A DNA stretch of 64,000 nucleotides from positions 1,302,001-1,366,000 of the forward strand of contig OZ037880.1 in NCBI GenBank assembly GCA_964035575.1, written 5' to 3'. This document shows, piece by piece, positions 1 to 10,409 of this stretch. This DNA is from Rhynchopus sp. YZ270_cl-10 (taxonomy: Eukaryota; Euglenozoa; Diplonemea; Diplonemida; Diplonemidae). The notes below the pieces were generated by a model. It saw only the letters and a program-made list of their open reading frames with translations, was not told the origin of the DNA and made no database searches. How positions within the stretch are numbered: position 1 is the stretch's first letter; each line of letters opens with the position of its first letter. Both the position numbers and the translations under genes were made by a program.

Positions 1-14
1 TATGGGGTGTGTGA

Positions 15-41
15 CCGAGCCTCTGCTCGAACGAGGCTCGG
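15..41 (+). promoter_or_regulatory. Perfect 9-bp hairpin in the array A 5' flank
   Basis: The arms CCGAGCCTC (15-23) and GAGGCTCGG (33-41) are perfectly complementary around a 9-nt loop, followed by a G-run. It lies about 280 bp upstream of the chitinase start codon. The same hairpin recurs at 3924-3950, 7802-7828, 11717-11743 and 15634-15660, and at 19551-19577 in front of the unrelated 249-residue secreted protein. It could act as DNA (a protein site) or as RNA (end of the previous transcript or 5' leader). The sequence does not decide which. Confidence 0.6.
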
Positions 42-318
42 GGGGGAAACATGCCGAAGATACAACAGATGGAACAAAAATAAAACATGCACAATCCATT
101 AACTACGCCAAAGACAAAAGAAAAAAAAGAAAAATAGAACACACCTCCCCTCTTTTTCTCCCATACAACACCCCCATGCCCAATAAACCAAATCCCACCC
201 CACGACAGAACACTTGTATCCATTCATATTTGTTAACTACACAACAGACAAAGAGCCGCAGCCACACAACAAGCCTGTTGCACACGTTGCAGCTTCGGGT
301 TCATCTTGCAAGGCGACC

Positions 319-2622
319 ATGGTGGCACCCAGGATGCTGCTGCTGGCATGTGTTGCTGTGTCGGTGTCCGGACACGGGTACGTGGAGTCGCCGCCGTCGC
401 GCGGGTTTGGCTGCAAGACTGGGCTGAACTCCGGGTGCGGGTCTGTGCAGTTTGAGCCGCAGAGCGTGGAGGGTCCTGACGGGTGGCCTTCGGGGGGCCC
501 TGCGGAGGGGACGCTGGCGGCTGCGGGGCGGGCAAACTTTGGGGAGTTGAACGCGCAGACGCCGACACGCTGGGGGAAGACTGCGATTGCGAGCGGTGCT
601 AATGTGTTCACGTGGCAGTTCCGTGCAGCACACGTGACGCGCGACTACAGGTACTACATCACACGTGTGGGGTGGAACCAGAACGCGCCGCTGGGGACGG
701 CGTCGTTTGACACAACGCCGTTCTGCGTGGTGGACGGGCAGATGCTGAAGCCAACAGGCCCTGCGAGCCACACGTGCACGGTGCCCACACGCTCGGGGTA
801 CCACGTTGTGCTTGCTGTGTGGGACGTGGGTGACACCCCTGCAAGCTTCTACAACGCGATTGACGTGACCATTGGTGGTGCGGGCCCGACTCCGCCTGGC
901 CCTGTGCCCGTGCCAACACCGCCCACACCGCCTGTTGTGCCTGTTCCGCCACCGACGCCAACGATGCCTGTGCCCACACCACCGACGCCGCCGGTGCCGG
1001 TGCCTGTCCCGTCGTCGGGTGGATGCACGGGTGGTGCGGAGGTGGCTGCGTGGGGCACGTGCGTGGCCGCACCACACTGCTGTGCGTCGGGGACGACGTG
1101 CTACGAGCAGGACCAGTGGTACGCGCAGTGCAAGCCGTCCTGCTCCACGGCAGACGGGTGGACGTGCCGTGTTCTCGGAGCGGGCTCAGCACCAACGCCG
1201 CCCACACCTCCGGCACCAGTTCCCGTCCCCCCTGTGCCGGTGCCAACAGCTCCGGTGCCGACAGCGCCAGTGCCGACAGCGCCAGTACCAACAGCCCCAG
1301 TTCCGACAGCGCCAGTGCCAACAGCGCCAGTGCCGACAGCGCCAGTTCCAACAGCCCCAGTTCCGACAGCTCCAGTGCCGACAGCCCCAGTTCCAACAGC
1401 CCCAGTGCCAACAGCGCCAGTACCAGCACCGGTGCCAACTGTGTCTGGATCGCGGTCGGACTCGCGGATGATTGCCTTCCTGGGGAACTGGCAGGCGTGC
1501 CCGACAGACGCACAGCTGGAGCACTACACTCACATCATGATCTCGTTTGCGGTGACGTACACATACAACCCAACGAAGAACGTGTGTGACGCGAGCTGCA
1601 ACATCGGGGCGCCTGTGCCTGTGTGCGCGAACCAGGCACACCCAGACCTGGTGGCACGTTGGCGTGCGGCAGGGAAGAAGGTGGTTGTGTCCTTTGGCGG
1701 GGCCGGGATGGGAGGTTCCTGGGCAGGGGACGTGAACGACTGCTGGGACTACTGCTTTGGGAAGGAGGCACACGTGGTGTCGCAGCTGACGTCGATTGTG
1801 GCGGCGCAGAACTTCGACGGTGTGGACATCGACTACGAGTACTACCACGAGGACGGGGGTGCACGCGGGTTCTCGCGCGGGGCTGAGGCGCAGACGTTCC
1901 TGCGGGAGGTGACTGTGGGGCTGAAGCAGCAGCTGCCTGCGGGGAGTCTGGTGACACACGCGCCGATGGAGCCGGACATGATGCCTGGACGTGGGTACTA
2001 CAACGCGATGCAGGCGGCTGCGGCGTCGGTCGACTTTGTCATGCCGCAGTACTACAACGGAAACTCGCGTCCGGCCTTGGACGGGCTTGCAGGCGGGTCT
2101 GGCCGCATCTCTGCGGGGGACCACTTCAACACACTTGTGGACAACGTGTTTGGCGGGGATGCGACACGCGTTGTGTTTGGGTTCTGCATCGGCGACTGCT
2201 CGGGGACGGGGTCGAACGCAAACGCAGCGGCAGGTGTGCGTGTGATGCAGGAGCTCGCTGTGCAGCACCCCTGCAACGGCGGTGCCTTCTTCTGGGTTGT
2301 GAAGGACGACACGAACGGCGCCTGGTCCGGCACTGTTGGGGCTGTTGTTGAGGCCACACGTGGCTGCAGCAGCGGAGGAGGGGGCACACCGCCCACACCG
2401 CCTGTTGTGTCTGCCCCCCCGCCTACGCCTACTGTGCCTGTTCCGGTTCCGACACCACCCACACCACCGACACCAACAGCGCCTGTGCCCGTGCCAACAG
2501 CACCGACAAGTGGCTGCAGTGCAGCGATCCCTGCGTGGGGTCCATGTCTGGGGAAGGAACGCTGCTGCGCTGCAGGGCTGCAGTGCACAGGGACGCGGTG
2601 GTGGAAGTCGTGCAAACCGTAG
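319..2622 (+). CDS. Secreted AA10 LPMO - CBM1-like - GH18 chitinase - CBM1-like (unit 1)
   Basis: The protein has 767 residues and probably acts outside the cell on crystalline chitin, pairing oxidative cleavage (LPMO) with hydrolysis (GH18). Residues 1-18 are a signal peptide. Cleavage before His19 (mature HGYVESP) exposes the N-terminal histidine of the copper 'histidine brace', and the AAH motif plus a later SFYNAIDV segment match the other AA10 active-site parts. The domain (about 19-187) closely resembles bacterial chitin-binding protein CBP21. A Pro-rich linker leads to a Cys-rich CBM1-like module (about 235-276: WGxC, CC, WYxQC). Next come 12 TAPVP repeats (nt 1246-1425), then GH18 (about 380-665) with the DxxDxDxE motif D500-D503-D505-E507, an SFGG strand and MPQYYN. 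A second CBM1-like module ends the chain (about 728-767). I chose ATG 319, not an in-frame ATG at 214, because the longer form would bury the signal peptide and the N-terminal histidine. No introns are seen. Confidence 0.95.
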   Translation: MVAPRMLLLACVAVSVSGHGYVESPPSRGFGCKTGLNSGCGSVQFEPQSVEGPDGWPSGGPAEGTLAAAGRANFGELNAQTPTRWGKTAIASGANVFTWQFRAAHVTRDYRYYITRVGWNQNAPLGTASFDTTPFCVVDGQMLKPTGPASHTCTVPTRSGYHVVLAVWDVGDTPASFYNAIDVTIGGAGPTPPGPVPVPTPPTPPVVPVPPPTPTMPVPTPPTPPVPVPVPSSGGCTGGAEVAAWGTCVAAPHCCASGTTCYEQDQWYAQCKPSCSTADGWTCRVLGAGSAPTPPTPPAPVPVPPVPVPTAPVPTAPVPTAPVPTAPVPTAPVPTAPVPTAPVPTAPVPTAPVPTAPVPTAPVPTAPVPAPVPTVSGSRSDSRMIAFLGNWQACPTDAQLEHYTHIMISFAVTYTYNPTKNVCDASCNIGAPVPVCANQAHPDLVARWRAAGKKVVVSFGGAGMGGSWAGDVNDCWDYCFGKEAHVVSQLTSIVAAQNFDGVDIDYEYYHEDGGARGFSRGAEAQTFLREVTVGLKQQLPAGSLVTHAPMEPDMMPGRGYYNAMQAAAASVDFVMPQYYNGNSRPALDGLAGGSGRISAGDHFNTLVDNVFGGDATRVVFGFCIGDCSGTGSNANAAAGVRVMQELAVQHPCNGGAFFWVVKDDTNGAWSGTVGAVVEATRGCSSGGGGTPPTPPVVSAPPPTPTVPVPVPTPPTPPTPTAPVPVPTAPTSGCSAAIPAWGPCLGKERCCAAGLQCTGTRWWKSCKP

Positions 2623-2830
2623 AAGCAGGGACGGGATTGTGAGCGTCGCACATCTATCCTTCCCAGCTTTCCTTAACACCAAAACTAGCTACAACTCCTT
2701 GTTTCAGTTTCAAGTCTTTGACAAAAGCAAAAGAAAATACCTTGTTTATGTGGTCTTTTTTTTTTTTTTAAATGCTGGGCGGCACATTAAATTAAATGCC
2801 TTATTTTTTTCGTTTCTCTATTATTTTGGG

Positions 2831-2865
2831 TGATGAATCGCAGCTGCGAGGCTTCGGTTTCATCA
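2831..2865 (+). other. Foldable element in the chitinase 3' region
   Basis: TGATGAA (2831-2837) pairs with TTCATCA (2859-2865). Between them lies the 12-bp palindrome TCGCAGCTGCGA and a small CGA/TCG hairpin. It lies about 210 bp after the stop codon and recurs in every unit of array A. It may be part of the 3' UTR or a processing signal; no family is recognised. Confidence 0.4.
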
Positions 2866-2905
2866 TATAACTTATCTATTTTTGCCCTTTAGGTTCCAGC
2901 CGAAC

Positions 2906-2938
2906 CTTCTTCTTCTTCTTCTTCTTCTTCTTCTTCTT
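2906..2938 (+). repeat. (CTT)n microsatellite in the array A spacer
   Basis: There are 11 CTT units here followed by a T-run. The same site holds 11 units in copy 2 (from 6785), 13 in copy 3 and 14 in copies 4 and 5, so the number rises along the array. This tract accounts for most of the length variation between otherwise identical units. Confidence 0.9.
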
Positions 2939-4227
2939 TTTTTTTTTTTTTTGCCTACTGCTTTATGCCTGATCTACTTTTTACTGGCCGCTTCTTTATT
3001 TTTTTGCGGCCTTTATAGACCATTGTTATGTGGCCCACGTACAGCGTCTTTATTGAGTGCATGCGTTCGTGTCCCATTCCTATTCCTATTCCTATTCCCA
3101 TTTCTATTCCCATTCCCTTTCCCCCCGTCCCCGAATTTTTCTGTCGTCGTTCTGCTGGGACAGTGGCGGGGATGGCATTCCCATTCCCCCCACATCTCCC
3201 ATGGCGAATGACATCGGAGCTCTTTATTTATTATGATATTGCTAATACTGCAAAGGGAGGTGGCGCCTTGTTGTGTCCGCGTTCCACTCCCCATGTTTCG
3301 CATGCCAGTGCAGCCCTGTTGCCTCAGCGACGTCTCTGCATACCACAACCACAAAAGAAACATGGCTGCGGTGGCCGGCCCTGTGTCCAACCGTTCCCCA
3401 CCATTCCCTCCCCTAGCGTGCACCACCCATACACGTGGGCACGACACGGGAGGGGTGGACGGGAGAAGAGGTGGATGATTGGTCCATGTCCCTTTTGCTT
3501 CACTTTTTCACTTATCACTTTATCACGTTCACCCCTTTTTTTCTTCTTTTCTATGCTTGATTCTGAAATTGGCTCTGCGGCGGGGCTTTGTATGTCTCCA
3601 AGCTGCGCCAGGGACTTCGACTTCAGCGTTTTCTGCTTCCCCCCCCATCCCCCATCCCCCCCTTTTCTTTGTCCTATACCTTCAAAATTGCTTCTCTTGA
3701 CTTCCATACATACAGTTCCATTTTATTTTTCGGTATCCACCTTTCTTGTTCATCATTATGTGCGCAAGAAAACGAGACCAAACAAAACCACCCTTTCCCT
3801 TTCCCGCATAGTTGCCAAGCTAGATACAGCGGGAACAGATGTGCACAGCAAAGAAACCAGAGGATACATTTCTGAGCTGAGCCTGTGGGTGTGTATGCGT
3901 TTGTGTGTATATGGGGTGTGTGACCGAGCCTCTGCTCGAACGAGGCTCGGGGGGGAAACATGCCGAAGATACAACAGATGGAACAAAAATAAAACATGCA
4001 CAATCCATTAACTACGCCAAAGACAAAAGAAAAAAAAGAAAAATAGAACACACCTCCCCTCTTTTTCTCCCATACAACACCCCCATGCCCAATAAACCAA
4101 ATCCCACCCCACGACAGAACACTTGTATCCATTCATATTTGTTAACTACACAACAGACAAAGAGCCGCAGCCACACAACAAGCCTGTTGCACACGTTGCA
4201 GCTTCGGGTTCATCTTGCAAGGCGACC

Positions 4228-6501
4228 ATGGTGGCACCCAGGATGCTGCTGCTGGCATGTGTTGCTGTGTCGGTGTCCGGACACGGGTACGTGGAGTCGC
4301 CGCCGTCGCGCGGGTTTGGCTGCAAGACTGGGCTGAACTCCGGGTGCGGGTCTGTGCAGTTTGAGCCGCAGAGCGTGGAGGGTCCTGACGGGTGGCCTTC
4401 GGGGGGCCCTGCGGAGGGGACGCTGGCGGCTGCGGGGCGGGCAAACTTTGGGGAGTTGAACGCGCAGACGCCGACACGCTGGGGGAAGACTGCGATTGCG
4501 AGCGGTGCTAATGTGTTCACGTGGCAGTTCCGTGCAGCACACGTGACGCGCGACTACAGGTACTACATCACACGTGTGGGGTGGAACCAGAACGCGCCGC
4601 TGGGGACGGCGTCGTTTGACACAACGCCGTTCTGCGTGGTGGACGGGCAGATGCTGAAGCCAACAGGCCCTGCGAGCCACACGTGCACGGTGCCCACACG
4701 CTCGGGGTACCACGTTGTGCTTGCTGTGTGGGACGTGGGTGACACCCCTGCAAGCTTCTACAACGCGATTGACGTGACCATTGGTGGTGCGGGCCCGACT
4801 CCGCCTGGCCCTGTGCCCGTGCCAACACCGCCCACACCGCCTGTTGTGCCTGTTCCGCCACCGACGCCAACGATGCCTGTGCCCACACCACCGACGCCGC
4901 CGGTGCCGGTGCCTGTCCCGTCGTCGGGTGGATGCACGGGTGGTGCGGAGGTGGCTGCGTGGGGCACGTGCGTGGCCGCACCACACTGCTGTGCGTCGGG
5001 GACGACGTGCTACGAGCAGGACCAGTGGTACGCGCAGTGCAAGCCGTCCTGCTCCACGGCAGACGGGTGGACGTGCCGTGTTCTCGGAGCGGGCTCAGCA
5101 CCAACGCCGCCCACACCTCCGGCACCAGTTCCCGTCCCCCCTGTGCCGGTGCCAACAGCTCCGGTGCCGACAGCGCCAGTGCCGACAGCGCCAGTACCAA
5201 CAGCCCCAGTTCCGACAGCGCCAGTGCCAACAGCGCCAGTGCCGACAGCGCCAGTTCCAACAGCCCCAGTTCCAACAGCCCCAGTGCCAACAGCGCCAGT
5301 ACCAGCACCGGTGCCAACTGTGTCTGGATCGCGGTCGGACTCGCGGATGATTGCCTTCCTGGGGAACTGGCAGGCGTGCCCGACAGACGCACAGCTGGAG
5401 CACTACACTCACATCATGATCTCGTTTGCGGTGACGTACACATACAACCCAACGAAGAACGTGTGTGACGCGAGCTGCAACATCGGGGCGCCTGTGCCTG
5501 TGTGCGCGAACCAGGCACACCCAGACCTGGTGGCACGTTGGCGTGCGGCAGGGAAGAAGGTGGTTGTGTCCTTTGGCGGGGCCGGGATGGGAGGTTCCTG
5601 GGCAGGGGACGTGAACGACTGCTGGGACTACTGCTTTGGGAAGGAGGCACACGTGGTGTCGCAGCTGACGTCGATTGTGGCGGCGCAGAACTTCGACGGT
5701 GTGGACATCGACTACGAGTACTACCACGAGGACGGGGGTGCACGCGGGTTCTCGCGCGGGGCTGAGGCGCAGACGTTCCTGCGGGAGGTGACTGTGGGGC
5801 TGAAGCAGCAGCTGCCTGCGGGGAGTCTGGTGACACACGCGCCGATGGAGCCGGACATGATGCCTGGACGTGGGTACTACAACGCGATGCAGGCGGCTGC
5901 GGCGTCGGTCGACTTTGTCATGCCGCAGTACTACAACGGAAACTCGCGTCCGGCCTTGGACGGGCTTGCAGGCGGGTCTGGCCGCATCTCTGCGGGGGAC
6001 CACTTCAACACACTTGTGGACAACGTGTTTGGCGGGGATGCGACACGCGTTGTGTTTGGGTTCTGCATCGGCGACTGCTCGGGGACGGGGTCGAACGCAA
6101 ACGCAGCGGCAGGTGTGCGTGTGATGCAGGAGCTCGCTGTGCAGCACCCCTGCAACGGCGGTGCCTTCTTCTGGGTTGTGAAGGACGACACGAACGGCGC
6201 CTGGTCCGGCACTGTTGGGGCTGTTGTTGAGGCCACACGTGGCTGCAGCAGCGGAGGAGGGGGCACACCGCCCACACCGCCTGTTGTGTCTGCCCCCCCG
6301 CCTACGCCTACTGTGCCTGTTCCGGTTCCGACACCACCCACACCACCGACACCAACAGCGCCTGTGCCCGTGCCAACAGCACCGACAAGTGGCTGCAGTG
6401 CAGCGATCCCTGCGTGGGGTCCATGTCTGGGGAAGGAACGCTGCTGCGCTGCAGGGCTGCAGTGCACAGGGACGCGGTGGTGGAAGTCGTGCAAACCGTA
6501 G
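4228..6501 (+). CDS. Secreted AA10 LPMO - GH18 chitinase (unit 2, short linker)
   Basis: This is the same protein as the unit 1 gene, with the same signal peptide, His19, catalytic DxxDxDxE and both CBM1-like modules. It has 757 residues because the TAPVP linker has 10 repeats, not 12. The 30-bp loss keeps the frame and shortens only the spacer between the LPMO/CBM half and the GH18 domain. I saw no other protein difference. Confidence 0.95.
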   Translation: MVAPRMLLLACVAVSVSGHGYVESPPSRGFGCKTGLNSGCGSVQFEPQSVEGPDGWPSGGPAEGTLAAAGRANFGELNAQTPTRWGKTAIASGANVFTWQFRAAHVTRDYRYYITRVGWNQNAPLGTASFDTTPFCVVDGQMLKPTGPASHTCTVPTRSGYHVVLAVWDVGDTPASFYNAIDVTIGGAGPTPPGPVPVPTPPTPPVVPVPPPTPTMPVPTPPTPPVPVPVPSSGGCTGGAEVAAWGTCVAAPHCCASGTTCYEQDQWYAQCKPSCSTADGWTCRVLGAGSAPTPPTPPAPVPVPPVPVPTAPVPTAPVPTAPVPTAPVPTAPVPTAPVPTAPVPTAPVPTAPVPTAPVPAPVPTVSGSRSDSRMIAFLGNWQACPTDAQLEHYTHIMISFAVTYTYNPTKNVCDASCNIGAPVPVCANQAHPDLVARWRAAGKKVVVSFGGAGMGGSWAGDVNDCWDYCFGKEAHVVSQLTSIVAAQNFDGVDIDYEYYHEDGGARGFSRGAEAQTFLREVTVGLKQQLPAGSLVTHAPMEPDMMPGRGYYNAMQAAAASVDFVMPQYYNGNSRPALDGLAGGSGRISAGDHFNTLVDNVFGGDATRVVFGFCIGDCSGTGSNANAAAGVRVMQELAVQHPCNGGAFFWVVKDDTNGAWSGTVGAVVEATRGCSSGGGGTPPTPPVVSAPPPTPTVPVPVPTPPTPPTPTAPVPVPTAPTSGCSAAIPAWGPCLGKERCCAAGLQCTGTRWWKSCKP

Positions 6502-8105
6502 AAGCAGGGACGGGATTGTGAGCGTCGCACATCTATCCTTCCCAGCTTTCCTTAACACCAAAACTAGCTACAACTCCTTGTTTCAGTTTCAAGTCTTTGA
6601 CAAAAGCAAAAGAAAATACCTTGTTTATGTGGTCTTTTTTTTTTTTTTAAATGCTGGGCGGCACATTAAATTAAATGCCTTATTTTTTTCGTTTCTCTAT
6701 TATTTTGGGTGATGAATCGCAGCTGCGAGGCTTCGGTTTCATCATATAACTTATCTATTTTTGCCCTTTAGGTTCCAGCCGAACCTTCTTCTTCTTCTTC
6801 TTCTTCTTCTTCTTCTTTTTTTTTTTTTTTTGCCTACTGCTTTATGCCTGATCTACTTTTTACTGGCCGCTTCTTTATTTTTTTGCGGCCTTTATAGACC
6901 ATTGTTATGTGGCCCACGTACAGCGTCTTTATTGAGTGCATGCGTTCGTGTCCCATTCCTATTCCTATTCCTATTCCCATTTCTATTCCCATTCCCTTTC
7001 CCCCCGTCCCCGAATTTTTCTGTCGTCGTTCTGCTGGGACAGTGGCGGGGATGGCATTCCCATTCCCCCCACATCTCCCATGGCGAATGACATCGGAGCT
7101 CTTTATTTATTATGATATTGCTAATACTGCAAAGGGAGGTGGCGCCTTGTTGTGTCCGCGTTCCACTCCCCATGTTTCGCATGCCAGTGCAGCCCTGTTG
7201 CCTCAGCGACGTCTCTGCATACCACAACCACAAAAGAAACATGGCTGCGGTGGCCGGCCCTGTGTCCAACCGTTCCCCACCATTCCCTCCCCTAGCGTGC
7301 ACCACCCATACACGTGGGCACGACACGGGAGGGGTGGACGGGAGAAGAGGTGGATGATTGGTCCATGTCCCTTTTGCTTCACTTTTTCACTTATCACTTT
7401 ATCACGTTCACCCCTTTTTTTCTTCTTTTCTATGCTTGATTCTGAAATTGGCTCTGCGGCGGGGCTTTGTATGTCTCCAAGCTGCGCCAGGGACTTCGAC
7501 TTCAGCGTTTTCTGCTTCCCCCCCATCCCCCATCCCCCCCTTTTCTTTGTCCTATACCTTCAAAATTGCTTCTCTTGACTTCCATACATACAGTTCCATT
7601 TTATTTTTCGGTATCCACCTTTCTTGTTCATCATTATGTGCGCAAGAAAACGAGACCAAACAAAACCACCCTTTCCCTTTCCCGCATAGTTTCCAAGCTA
7701 GATACAGCGGGAACAGATGTGCACAGCAAAGAAACCAGAGGATACATTTCTGAGCTGAGCCTGTGGGTGTGTATGCGTTTGTGTGTATATGGGGTGTGTG
7801 ACCGAGCCTCTGCTCGAACGAGGCTCGGGGGGGAAACATGCCGAAGATACAACAGATGGAACAAAAATAAAACATGCACAATCCATTAACTACGCCAAAG
7901 ACAAAAGAAAAAAAAGAAAAATAGAACACACCTCCCCTCTTTTTCTCCCATACAACACCCCCATGCCCAATAAACCAAATCCCACCCCACGACAGAACAC
8001 TTGTATCCATTCATATTTGTTAACTACACAACAGACAAAGAGCCGCAGCCACACAACAAGCCTGTTGCACACGTTGCAGCTTCGGGTTCATCTTGCAAGG
8101 CGACC

Positions 8106-10409
8106 ATGGTGGCACCCAGGATGCTGCTGCTGGCATGTGTTGCTGTGTCGGTGTCCGGACACGGGTACGTGGAGTCGCCGCCGTCGCGCGGGTTTGGCTG
8201 CAAGACTGGGCTGAACTCCGGGTGCGGGTCTGTGCAGTTTGAGCCGCAGAGCGTGGAGGGTCCTGACGGGTGGCCTTCGGGGGGCCCTGCGGAGGGGACG
8301 CTGGCGGCTGCGGGGCGGGCAAACTTTGGGGAGTTGAACGCGCAGACGCCGACACGCTGGGGGAAGACTGCGATTGCGAGCGGTGCTAATGTGTTCACGT
8401 GGCAGTTCCGTGCAGCACACGTGACGCGCGACTACAGGTACTACATCACACGTGTGGGGTGGAACCAGAACGCGCCGCTGGGGACGGCGTCGTTTGACAC
8501 AACGCCGTTCTGCGTGGTGGACGGGCAGATGCTGAAGCCAACAGGCCCTGCGAGCCACACGTGCACGGTGCCCACACGCTCGGGGTACCACGTTGTGCTT
8601 GCTGTGTGGGACGTGGGTGACACCCCTGCAAGCTTCTACAACGCGATTGACGTGACCATTGGTGGTGCGGGCCCGACTCCGCCTGGCCCTGTGCCCGTGC
8701 CAACACCGCCCACACCGCCTGTTGTGCCTGTTCCGCCACCGACGCCAACGATGCCTGTGCCCACACCACCGACGCCGCCGGTGCCGGTGCCTGTCCCGTC
8801 GTCGGGTGGATGCACGGGTGGTGCGGAGGTGGCTGCGTGGGGCACGTGCGTGGCCGCACCACACTGCTGTGCGTCGGGGACGACGTGCTACGAGCAGGAC
8901 CAGTGGTACGCGCAGTGCAAGCCGTCCTGCTCCACGGCAGACGGGTGGACGTGCCGTGTTCTCGGAGCGGGCTCAGCACCAACGCCGCCCACACCTCCGG
9001 CACCAGTTCCCGTCCCCCCTGTGCCGGTGCCAACAGCTCCGGTGCCGACAGCGCCAGTGCCGACAGCGCCAGTACCAACAGCCCCAGTTCCGACAGCGCC
9101 AGTGCCAACAGCGCCAGTGCCGACAGCGCCAGTTCCAACAGCCCCAGTTCCGACAGCTCCAGTGCCGACAGCCCCAGTTCCAACAGCCCCAGTGCCAACA
9201 GCGCCAGTACCAGCACCGGTGCCAACTGTGTCTGGATCGCGGTCGGACTCGCGGATGATTGCCTTCCTGGGGAACTGGCAGGCGTGCCCGACAGACGCAC
9301 AGCTGGAGCACTACACTCACATCATGATCTCGTTTGCGGTGACGTACACATACAACCCAACGAAGAACGTGTGTGACGCGAGCTGCAACATCGGGGCGCC
9401 TGTGCCTGTGTGCGCGAACCAGGCACACCCAGACCTGGTGGCACGTTGGCGTGCGGCAGGGAAGAAGGTGGTTGTGTCCTTTGGCGGGGCCGGGATGGGA
9501 GGTTCCTGGGCAGGGGACGTGAACGACTGCTGGGACTACTGCTTTGGGAAGGAGGCACACGTGGTGTCGCAGCTGACGTCGATTGTGGCGGCGCAGAACT
9601 TCGACGGTGTGGACATCGACTACGAGTACTACCACGAGGACGGGGGTGCACGCGGGTTCTCGCGCGGGGCTGAGGCGCAGACGTTCCTGCGGGAGGTGAC
9701 TGTGGGGCTGAAGCAGCAGCTGCCTGCGGGGAGTCTGGTGACACACGCGCCGATGGAGCCGGACATGATGCCTGGACGTGGGTACTACAACGCGATGCAG
9801 GCGGCTGCGGCGTCGGTCGACTTTGTCATGCCGCAGTACTACAACGGAAACTCGCGTCCGGCCTTGGACGGGCTTGCAGGCGGGTCTGGCCGCATCTCTG
9901 CGGGGGACCACTTCAACACACTTGTGGACAACGTGTTTGGCGGGGATGCGACACGCGTTGTGTTTGGGTTCTGCATCGGCGACTGCTCGGGGACGGGGTC
10001 GAACGCAAACGCAGCGGCAGGTGTGCGTGTGATGCAGGAGCTCGCTGTGCAGCACCCCTGCAACGGCGGTGCCTTCTTCTGGGTTGTGAAGGACGACACG
10101 AACGGCGCCTGGTCCGGCACTGTTGGGGCTGTTGTTGAGGCCACACGTGGCTGCAGCAGCGGAGGAGGGGGCACACCGCCCACACCGCCTGTTGTGTCTG
10201 CCCCCCCGCCTACGCCTACTGTGCCTGTTCCGGTTCCGACACCACCCACACCACCGACACCAACAGCGCCTGTGCCCGTGCCAACAGCACCGACAAGTGG
10301 CTGCAGTGCAGCGATCCCTGCGTGGGGTCCATGTCTGGGGAAGGAACGCTGCTGCGCTGCAGGGCTGCAGTGCACAGGGACGCGGTGGTGGAAGTCGTGC
10401 AAACCGTAG
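8106..10409 (+). CDS. Secreted AA10 LPMO - GH18 chitinase (unit 3)
   Basis: This 767-residue copy has the same protein sequence as unit 1, with 12 TAPVP repeats, His19 as predicted mature N-terminus and the GH18 glutamate at residue 507. It is intact. The 5' flank carries the hairpin at 7802-7828. Confidence 0.95.
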   Translation: MVAPRMLLLACVAVSVSGHGYVESPPSRGFGCKTGLNSGCGSVQFEPQSVEGPDGWPSGGPAEGTLAAAGRANFGELNAQTPTRWGKTAIASGANVFTWQFRAAHVTRDYRYYITRVGWNQNAPLGTASFDTTPFCVVDGQMLKPTGPASHTCTVPTRSGYHVVLAVWDVGDTPASFYNAIDVTIGGAGPTPPGPVPVPTPPTPPVVPVPPPTPTMPVPTPPTPPVPVPVPSSGGCTGGAEVAAWGTCVAAPHCCASGTTCYEQDQWYAQCKPSCSTADGWTCRVLGAGSAPTPPTPPAPVPVPPVPVPTAPVPTAPVPTAPVPTAPVPTAPVPTAPVPTAPVPTAPVPTAPVPTAPVPTAPVPTAPVPAPVPTVSGSRSDSRMIAFLGNWQACPTDAQLEHYTHIMISFAVTYTYNPTKNVCDASCNIGAPVPVCANQAHPDLVARWRAAGKKVVVSFGGAGMGGSWAGDVNDCWDYCFGKEAHVVSQLTSIVAAQNFDGVDIDYEYYHEDGGARGFSRGAEAQTFLREVTVGLKQQLPAGSLVTHAPMEPDMMPGRGYYNAMQAAAASVDFVMPQYYNGNSRPALDGLAGGSGRISAGDHFNTLVDNVFGGDATRVVFGFCIGDCSGTGSNANAAAGVRVMQELAVQHPCNGGAFFWVVKDDTNGAWSGTVGAVVEATRGCSSGGGGTPPTPPVVSAPPPTPTVPVPVPTPPTPPTPTAPVPVPTAPTSGCSAAIPAWGPCLGKERCCAAGLQCTGTRWWKSCKP

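Larger units (their letters stand above)
2623..4227. other. Array A spacer (unit 1 to unit 2)
   Basis: This stretch holds no recognisable gene. It contains a T-run near 2757, a foldable element at 2831-2865, a CTT microsatellite with an adjoining T-run, an ATTCCT-type hexanucleotide run (about 3076-3120) and C-rich runs near 3640-3660. The repeated 5' flank with the 9-bp hairpin follows from 3910. Near-identical spacers lie at 6502-8105, 10410-12020 and 14325-15937. The last one, 18242-19797, leads into a different gene. Confidence 0.85.

Noticed and set aside
15-41. tRNA-like T-arm (TTCGA on the minus strand) in the array A hairpin
   Set aside because: No acceptor, D or anticodon arms can be placed around it.
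214-318. 35-codon extension upstream of the chitinase ATG
   Set aside because: It would mask the signal peptide and prevent the LPMO histidine from becoming the mature N-terminus.
1186-2682. Long open frame (498 codons) on the minus strand across the chitinase gene
   Set aside because: It is a shadow of the GC-rich coding strand: Arg/Cys/Trp/His-rich with no domain, and it changes length with the linker repeats.
3028-4011. 327-codon frame in the array A spacer
   Set aside because: It is made of microsatellite translation (Pro/Ile/Phe runs), changes length with the C-run between units, and has no domain.
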